Assembly: GCA_003427395.1 (NCBI GenBank)
Contig: BFEA01000178.1
Span: 1,389,178 to 1,424,743 of the forward strand
Length of the DNA: 35,566 bases
Direction: 5' to 3'
Source: Chara braunii
Taxonomy: Eukaryota > Streptophyta > Charophyceae > Charales > Characeae
The notes beneath the pieces are model-generated. The model worked only from the letters and a program-made list of their open reading frames with translations. It made no database searches and had not been told where the DNA came from. This document shows positions 30,539 through 35,566 of the stretch, one piece after another (the first letter of the stretch is position 1; the number at the start of each line of letters is the position of its first letter). The translations under genes and the position numbers were made by a program.

Positions 30539-31342
30539 AGTTTTCGTTGCTCTGACTCTTCGGATTTCTCTTGGGCTCTTTTCATGTACCCCTTCTTTTT
30601 GCTATCTCCCCGGTGCATGGAATCACGAGCCAAACAGGCCCACTCATGTTTAAGACGACGTGTCTTTTGGATTTCTTTGCATTTTCTGTTCAGCAATCCA
30701 TGCATCTACGTAGAAATTATGCGTGCCTTAGCGAGCGCGCTAGGAATTTTGCTCGACAGTTGGGAACTCCAAAACTTACGGGCACTCTTCCTGCTGACGT
30801 GTCCTTTCTTGCAAATGAAAATTCCCCCACGGGCCCTTGAAAGATCAGTGCTTTTTCTGTAGAAAGATGGATAGATGAAGGATTTTCGTGCGGTCAATTC
30901 CGCACACCTATATAGCTCTTGAATTTTTCAATATTGAAGTAGCTTTAGAACCAGAATGGATGGTGCCTTTTTCTTTTCTGCACCGGCGTCGTGCATGTAA
31001 GCATTCCCCGCTTTCAGCTAGGACTCGTGTCATCTTCACCCTCCTCCTCTTCGCCTCTTCTCTCCTACACCCGTAACTGTTTTCCATCCCCTCCCCTCTC
31101 GTACTTCACCCTTACTCCCTCTCGTCTGAATTTTGGTCCCCCTCCGCGATACTTTTCGCGCGCTCCTCCTTCCGGCCTTCATCCCCATACCGAAACTCCC
31201 TACCGATCCCCTCAAAGCATTCGAAGCCGTCAGCCGACGACGTGTAAGGAGAGTACTCCCCGCACGCTGTGATCTGTTTGACTGCGAAGAAACTCATACC
31301 TCCACTTTACTCTCTTCCACCTTCTATTCCCCTCTTCGCAAC

Positions 31343-31350
31343 TATAAAAA
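31343..31350 (+). promoter_or_regulatory. Possible TATA box
   Basis: TATAAAAA, preceded by a CT-rich block and followed about 20 bases on by CTCTCTCTCA, an arrangement like plant core promoters with a pyrimidine patch. No coding frame that I recognise follows, so its role is uncertain. Confidence 0.25.
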
Positions 31351-31797
31351 CCGCAAGCTAGTCTGAAAAACTCTCTCTCAACGCATCTGCCAGCTTCATG
31401 GAAGTTGTGGCTAGGTGATATGCAAGTAATTGAGTCGGGAACTCCTGACGAACCCACTGCAGTGTTTGCATGATTGTGCGATGGGTGGCCGCAACCAACT
31501 GCAACATCTGGGCAAGTTTGCGCAAAGGCTGAGTTGGCGGCGTGACAATCGTTGTGGTTTGGAGGTTGGTACATGGCGGCCGGGATCGTCCGTACCTGAG
31601 TAAGAAGAGTGTGTGTATACTAGTGGTTGTATGGCCAGGGTCCATTGTCAGAGAGCAGAAGGCCAATGCACCTTGATTTTCATATTCTTCTTCCTTTGGT
31701 TCTTAGAAAGCTATGTCCACGGCGAAGAGTCGGGTGCTCCCCCTCAAGATTGTTTGTGTAACCAAAGTTCTGTTTCTCTCTCCTCAGTTCTCTTCTT

Positions 31798-31810
31798 CGA
31801 TCAAGCTACG

Positions 31811-31883
<73 letters not shown>

Positions 31884-31896
31884 NGATCAAGCTACG

Positions 31897-31974
<78 letters not shown>

Positions 31975-31990
31975 TCTCTCTCTCTCTCTC
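31798..31990. repeat. (CT)n microsatellite with duplicated flank around a single N
   Basis: GATCAAGCTACGCCTCTCTC occurs at 31799 and again at 31885, directly after the N at 31884. Each copy has a TTTC interruption at the same place (near 31837 and 31923). The duplication is probably an unmerged overlap of two contigs, not biology. Confidence 0.85.
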
Positions 31991-31994
31991 GTTC

Positions 31995-33330
31995 CCTTGC
32001 TCATATCTATCTGATGAATACCAAACTGATTCGAGATTTCCTTGATCTCACTCGACCCTTTTGAATTCAATCAGATCTCGCACGAACGAGCATCGTTAAA
32101 CTCAAATGGGACCAATAAGCTCCGGAAGATTTTATCCGTAATTTCTTTTTCGATTTTTTATGCGTCTTTCAAACAATTGAGGATTCGTGTATGTAAGATT
32201 TGTTATGCATGCGAATTGATTGGGCTAACTAAGCTAAAATCCTGCAAAGATTATGGGAATGCATCCTAGTTGCTCTCCTGATGAATGATGATTGTTGTTG
32301 TGGTTGGATCGGACTCACACTTTTCTTTTTGATCGGTTTGTGAATGAATGAAATGCAATAAAGCGCGCAATATCAAGACTGATTACTTTTGTGACTAAAC
32401 AATCGATTGGGTGTGTGTTTTATTTGTTATTCATGTAATTTTCATCAAGTTAATTGCAGATATGTCGTATCTAAAGTCTTTCTGCTCTGCTCTTTGTTTT
32501 TCTCTCTTTTTAAGTTTCTTTTTGTTCAAACCTTCTGCACCAATGAATATGATTTTGTCACATGGAGGAGTTTGTATTTTGATTACACAATCACGTACTC
32601 AAAATTTGCTTGCGTCATGTGAATCGATTGTTCTGACCCGTCTGGGTGCCGACTCCCTGCATCCCCATCGTGACCATTCATGTATAACGAGGAAAGACAC
32701 ATGTATGAGAGTGAGACGTACGGGAAGTCGTTGCCATTATTTTCCACTTGAAACAAGGTTTTTTGGATTCGTAGGAGCCCATTTTGTCATTATCGATACT
32801 TACTTCCCTTTGTACTTAGTGTTACTGCCTTTTAACGAGTTGACTGTCATTCCGAGAGTGGCGGTAGCACCCAACTGACCCAACATTCTATGCAACGATT
32901 GTCGCCTCGCAGACTCCGCAGAGCGTTATTGGAAAATAGTGTTCCACTACCGAACACGTGGCAAGGAAGAACACAAGGAACGACCAACAAGGCCGAGGCC
33001 ATCCATGTCGGATTTCGAGCTTTGTAATGAGCGGCGTTGGGATCTGATTCGAAAACGAGATCCCACATGCGTACCTCGCCTTTCCACTCTAAAAGACGGC
33101 TCGTGGTCCACACAAAGGTTCAATGTTACTTTTTGGATTGAATGGATGTTTGCAAATTGCACGGATTTGTTTCCTTACTGCGCGACGATAACCATTTCTC
33201 ACTAAACCGGAACCACGCGGGGGATTTCAATTTCGTTTGTGTCCCCACACTCGATTTTCTGAAACCCCTTGGCACACCTCATTTTACTGTCTTTCAGGGC
33301 TTATTTTGCAAAACTTATTACTCCGACCGG
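31995..33330. other. Stretch with no recognisable gene
   Basis: Unique-looking DNA. Frames such as 32411-32878 (155 codons, plus) are rich in hydrophobic and low-complexity residues and match nothing I know. Confidence 0.4.
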
Positions 33331-33334
33331 AAGA

Positions 33335-33520
33335 TAGTGCAGGTCGTGAGGTTGAATGTCACCCTGTGTTATCGCGAGCTGATTAAGCGCGGGATCAGAG
33401 CTCAAAGCGCGCTTGAGCAGGATTAGCGAGCGCACGAGAATATTTGTTTTTTTGGGGCAAAACATCAGTAAAACATAATACAAAAAATATGAGGCTGTAG
33501 ATCTCTAAAAGATCTACAAC
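33335..33520 (+). mobile_element. Element end with AAGCGCGCTT words and the shared core
   Basis: Words built on AAGCGCG and its complement cluster at 33383-33435, including GCTCAAAGCGCGCTTGAGC, a near-perfect palindrome (33401-33419). An AT-rich stretch follows and then the core at 33480-33501 (ACAAAAAATATGAGGCTGTA, GATCT). Here the core opens an 8-bp stem with a 5-base loop: GTAGATCT, CTAAA, AGATCTAC (33498-33518). This order (words, A/T tract, core) is the same as at the left ends of nested elements 1 and 2. The outer boundary and far end were not identified. Confidence 0.5.
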
Positions 33521-33973
33521 TGAAATGAACGAAGTCTGTAAGATACTCGTCAAACGTCGAAATAGAAGATAACTCAGATTTGAACAATGTATCCAATAAT
33601 CATGAATGTGATCTCTGATACGTCTCATTTCCAGTAGACAAAGAGAGTGGAAGACAAAGAGACAAAATAGAAGGTGGAAGAGATAGTAATTATCAATGAC
33701 CACAAAGAGAGTAGCCCAACATTTCCCTCTCCTTCTCCGGGCTTCCCCTCTCCTTCCATGTTAGCCCCAATATCCAGTAACGAGCCTGACAGATCCCGAT
33801 CACATCAAAGTGTCATGTGGCATAGTTCGCTCGTGAAGACGTTGGAGACAGTCAACAACGCACAGTATCAGCATTCACCTCATGTAAGTATCTCGATCCT
33901 CTTCAATCATCCACAGATTCCGATCTCCCTCCTTGTCGTGTCCAATCACCCAATGTAGCCAGCGTGGCCAATT
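33521..33973. other. Stretch with no recognisable gene
   Basis: It may include the interior of the element whose end lies at 33335-33520. No repeat unit or gene was recognised. Confidence 0.4.
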
Positions 33974-34052
33974 CCACATCAGCGATGATGACAGGTGGCA
34001 TGCACCACGTCAGCTATGAAGACAAGTGGCATGCACCACATCAGCAATGAAT
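33974..34052. repeat. 31-bp tandem repeat, 2.5 units
   Basis: Units start at 33974, 34005 and 34036 and read CCACATCAGCGATGATGAC followed by AGGTGGCATGCA with small changes. They contain GTGGC and CCACGTCA words, which resemble plant ACGT-core binding sites. A further single unit lies at 34619-34652 with a perfect ACACGTGGC. No gene next to either block supports a regulatory role. Confidence 0.75.
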
Positions 34053-34059
34053 CCTATTG

Positions 34060-34618
34060 CAAACATTTGCTGGAAATGGGAAGGGGGAAAGGAGGGGGAG
34101 GGGGAAGTAGTGGGGTATGGCGACATGGATCGTCTTCTTTTTCAAGAGTGGACAAATGTCTGCCCACACGTACCATGGCGCCCTGCTTCAAACTTCCCAG
34201 ACCTTTTCCCGCCACCAACTTTAGCCATGGTGGGGAAACACTGGTACGGAGGAGGGGATCCCTAGTAGGATTAATCTACATGACTCAGTGATAGATTGCC
34301 AAGATGTGGGATTTCGGCTGGTAGGGGAGGGTGGAACTAGGGTGTAGTAGCAAATATCTGGTGCCATATTCAGGGTGAAGAGGTTCCCCCTCCCCTCCAA
34401 TAAGCTGCTCAGTCAATCCCCTGGTCCCTTGGGTAATCAATGCTGGCAGGAACTCCCCTCAAGTGTCTTCTGATGTACTCAATTTCAGTTGTATATGGGA
34501 CGCTGGGCCTGCTTCCCAACAGGTGATGCTCCCCACCAATAGATGGAGCCCCTGGCCGGGTGCTAGTGATGTTTGCTCTTGCCAACACTACTAACACTGG
34601 TGGGGGTGTTTAAAAAAA
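34060..34618. other. Segment between two copies of the 31-bp repeat, no gene recognised
   Basis: G-rich at 34080-34115. A short minus-strand frame from ATG 34229 and the frame 34409-34597 are unrecognised. Because similar 31-bp units flank it, the segment could be an insertion between repeat copies; no inverted ends are evident. Confidence 0.35.
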
Positions 34619-34652
34619 AAAGCAATGAAGACACGTGGCATGCCCCACATCA
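34619..34652. repeat. Isolated unit of the 31-bp repeat
   Basis: AAGCAATGAAGACACGTGGC and then ATGCCCCACATC match the units at 33974-34052. It follows an A-tract (34612-34621). Confidence 0.65.
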
Positions 34653-34714
34653 ACGAAGGTTGGCGCTCAGCAGAGAAGGCACCAGCCTGCTTCCTCAGTC
34701 TCGCGTCATCGTTC

Positions 34715-34785
34715 AGAGTGCCAGCGCAGAGCCAGCGTCAAGCCAGGGTCCTGCTCGCGTCGAGCCAGCGTCAAGTCAGCATAGC
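34715..34785. repeat. Small minisatellite of GAGCCAGCGTCAAG words
   Basis: AGCCAGCG, AGCCAGCGTCAAGCCAG and GAGCCAGCGTCAAGTCAG recur within 70 bases at irregular spacing. No wider pattern is seen. Confidence 0.5.
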
Positions 34786-35084
34786 AAGATTGCATGTTGA
34801 TTCCCTGGAGTCAGGGTCTTATGTAGTGATAGACGAAGTTGACATGCCTCATGTCCCCCATTCACGGTGGCTAAAATTGACTCACAACTGAGGGTCTGGA
34901 TTGCTTACAGTTGTAGACTTCCACTTGATCCGAATGCTGTCTTGGTACCTTCATACAAATGAGTGTGTGCATCTGACCAGCGGATTGGCCTGGGTCCATA
35001 TTGACTTTGACTACTGGGCCTCAGGCAGTAGACTTAAGTCAACTGTCGGGCGCTCAGGCCCTGCCACCACTTCGGGGCTACGTT

Positions 35085-35185
35085 GCACCCCGTACAAATA
35101 CGAGGCGGTCGTACGACCCATACAACCGTACGCACGGGCCCCAGAAGGCCGTACGGGGCGTACGTACGGCCGTACGCGCCGTTTC
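35085..35185 (+). mobile_element. CGTACG word cluster, probable element end
   Basis: At least seven CGTAC/GTACG words crowd 35088-35180, including GTACGGCCGTAC (35165-35176) and CGTACGTACG (35159-35168). The left part (ACCCCGTACAAATACGAGG, then CGGTCGTACGACC) resembles the end near 15295 on the minus strand. Downstream is a G-rich stretch, A-tracts and a (GATT)n tract. No core copy was recognised and the window ends before a second end could appear. Confidence 0.4.
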
Positions 35186-35353
35186 GGTGGCCTTCCCAGG
35201 GGGCTTCTGACACCTGAGGGGGTGGGGAGGGGTGTGCATGCCAGGGGCTACCCCCCGGAAGTAAAAAAGAAAAAAAAAAAGATTTTATGTTTTGGGGTTG
35301 GTTGGTTGGGGGGGAGGGGCTGGAGTTTGGGGGAAAAAAAAAAAAAAAAAAAG

Positions 35354-35503
35354 ATTAATTGATTGATTGATTGATTGATTGATTGATCGATTGATTGATT
35401 GATTGATTGTTGATTGATGATTGATGATTGATTGATTGATTGATTGATTGATTAATTGATTGTCGATTGATGATTGATTGATTGATTGATGATTGATTAA
35501 TTG

Positions 35504-35566
<63 letters not shown>
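35354..35566. repeat. (GATT)n microsatellite at the window end
   Basis: Over 200 bases of GATT units with occasional GAT and TGTT variants, starting after an A-tract (AAAAAAGATTAATTGATTG), as at 12840. It continues beyond the window. Confidence 0.95.

Larger units (their letters stand above)
30330..31790. other. Stretch with no recognisable gene
   Basis: Includes the short repeat at 30493-30538 and a pyrimidine-rich block (31030-31140). Several frames overlap on both strands without recognisable similarity. A possible TATA box at 31343 is listed separately. Confidence 0.4.

Noticed and set aside
32411-32878. 155-residue plus-strand frame as a membrane protein
   Set aside because: Hydrophobicity reflects T-rich DNA; no family resemblance.

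Overview
The window is eukaryotic nuclear DNA from a repeat-dense, intergenic-type region. I find no intact protein-coding gene, no intact tRNA and no rRNA. The clues point to the green-plant lineage. A Ty3/gypsy retrotransposon is primed by the plant-style initiator-Met tRNA site (TGGTATCAGAGC), and a short piece of mitochondrial nad4L reads like the land-plant/charophyte protein. Together with the very high load of microsatellites and old transposons, a charophyte alga such as Chara is a reasonable guess, but the species is inference only. One 440-base N gap (20149-20588) and three single Ns (2503, 7857, 31884) show a draft assembly.

Layout. 1-300: ends of two small DNA-transposon-like elements. 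300-2400: unique-looking DNA without genes. 2409-4764: a CG/GA microsatellite, a 709-bp tandem duplication and a 122-bp tandem duplication. 6100-9420: an array of AAAGCC words, two minus-strand tRNA-headed SINEs and a second repeat module beside each. 9720-11675: a 5'-truncated, dead LINE reverse transcriptase on the minus strand. 12640-16100: (GATT)n microsatellites, three copies of a ~530-bp AT-rich element (the first two inverted), CA/CT/TA microsatellites and a CGTACG-word element end. 16100-18870: nothing recognised.

18880-27180: one large, decayed Ty3/gypsy element on the minus strand. From high to low coordinates it has an LTR (26907-27180), primer-binding site, gag (ATG at 26080), protease, reverse transcriptase, RNase H and integrase. 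Two smaller DNA elements sit inside it. One (19961-21764) lies in RNase H between perfect 8-bp direct repeats; the other (24496-25029) lies after gag between 7/8-matching 8-bp repeats.

27180-35566: unrecognised DNA with a third tRNA-headed SINE, a 131-bp MITE, the nad4L insert, a CT microsatellite, a 31-bp repeat, another element end near 33400 and a final CGTACG cluster plus (GATT)n tract.

The most interesting signal links several of these parts. At least four places carry a short shared core (AAAATATGRGG, then TGTAGATCTTTTCGAG) about 100-180 bp inside an element end. Each is next to a cluster of CG-containing palindromic words, and the word differs between elements (CCGCGG, CGTACG, TTCAACGCG, AAGCGCGCTT). 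Where both ends are visible, the element has short inverted ends, the same word type at both ends and 8-bp target duplications. This looks like a family of non-autonomous hAT-like elements whose core stays similar while the putative transposase-binding words have diversified.
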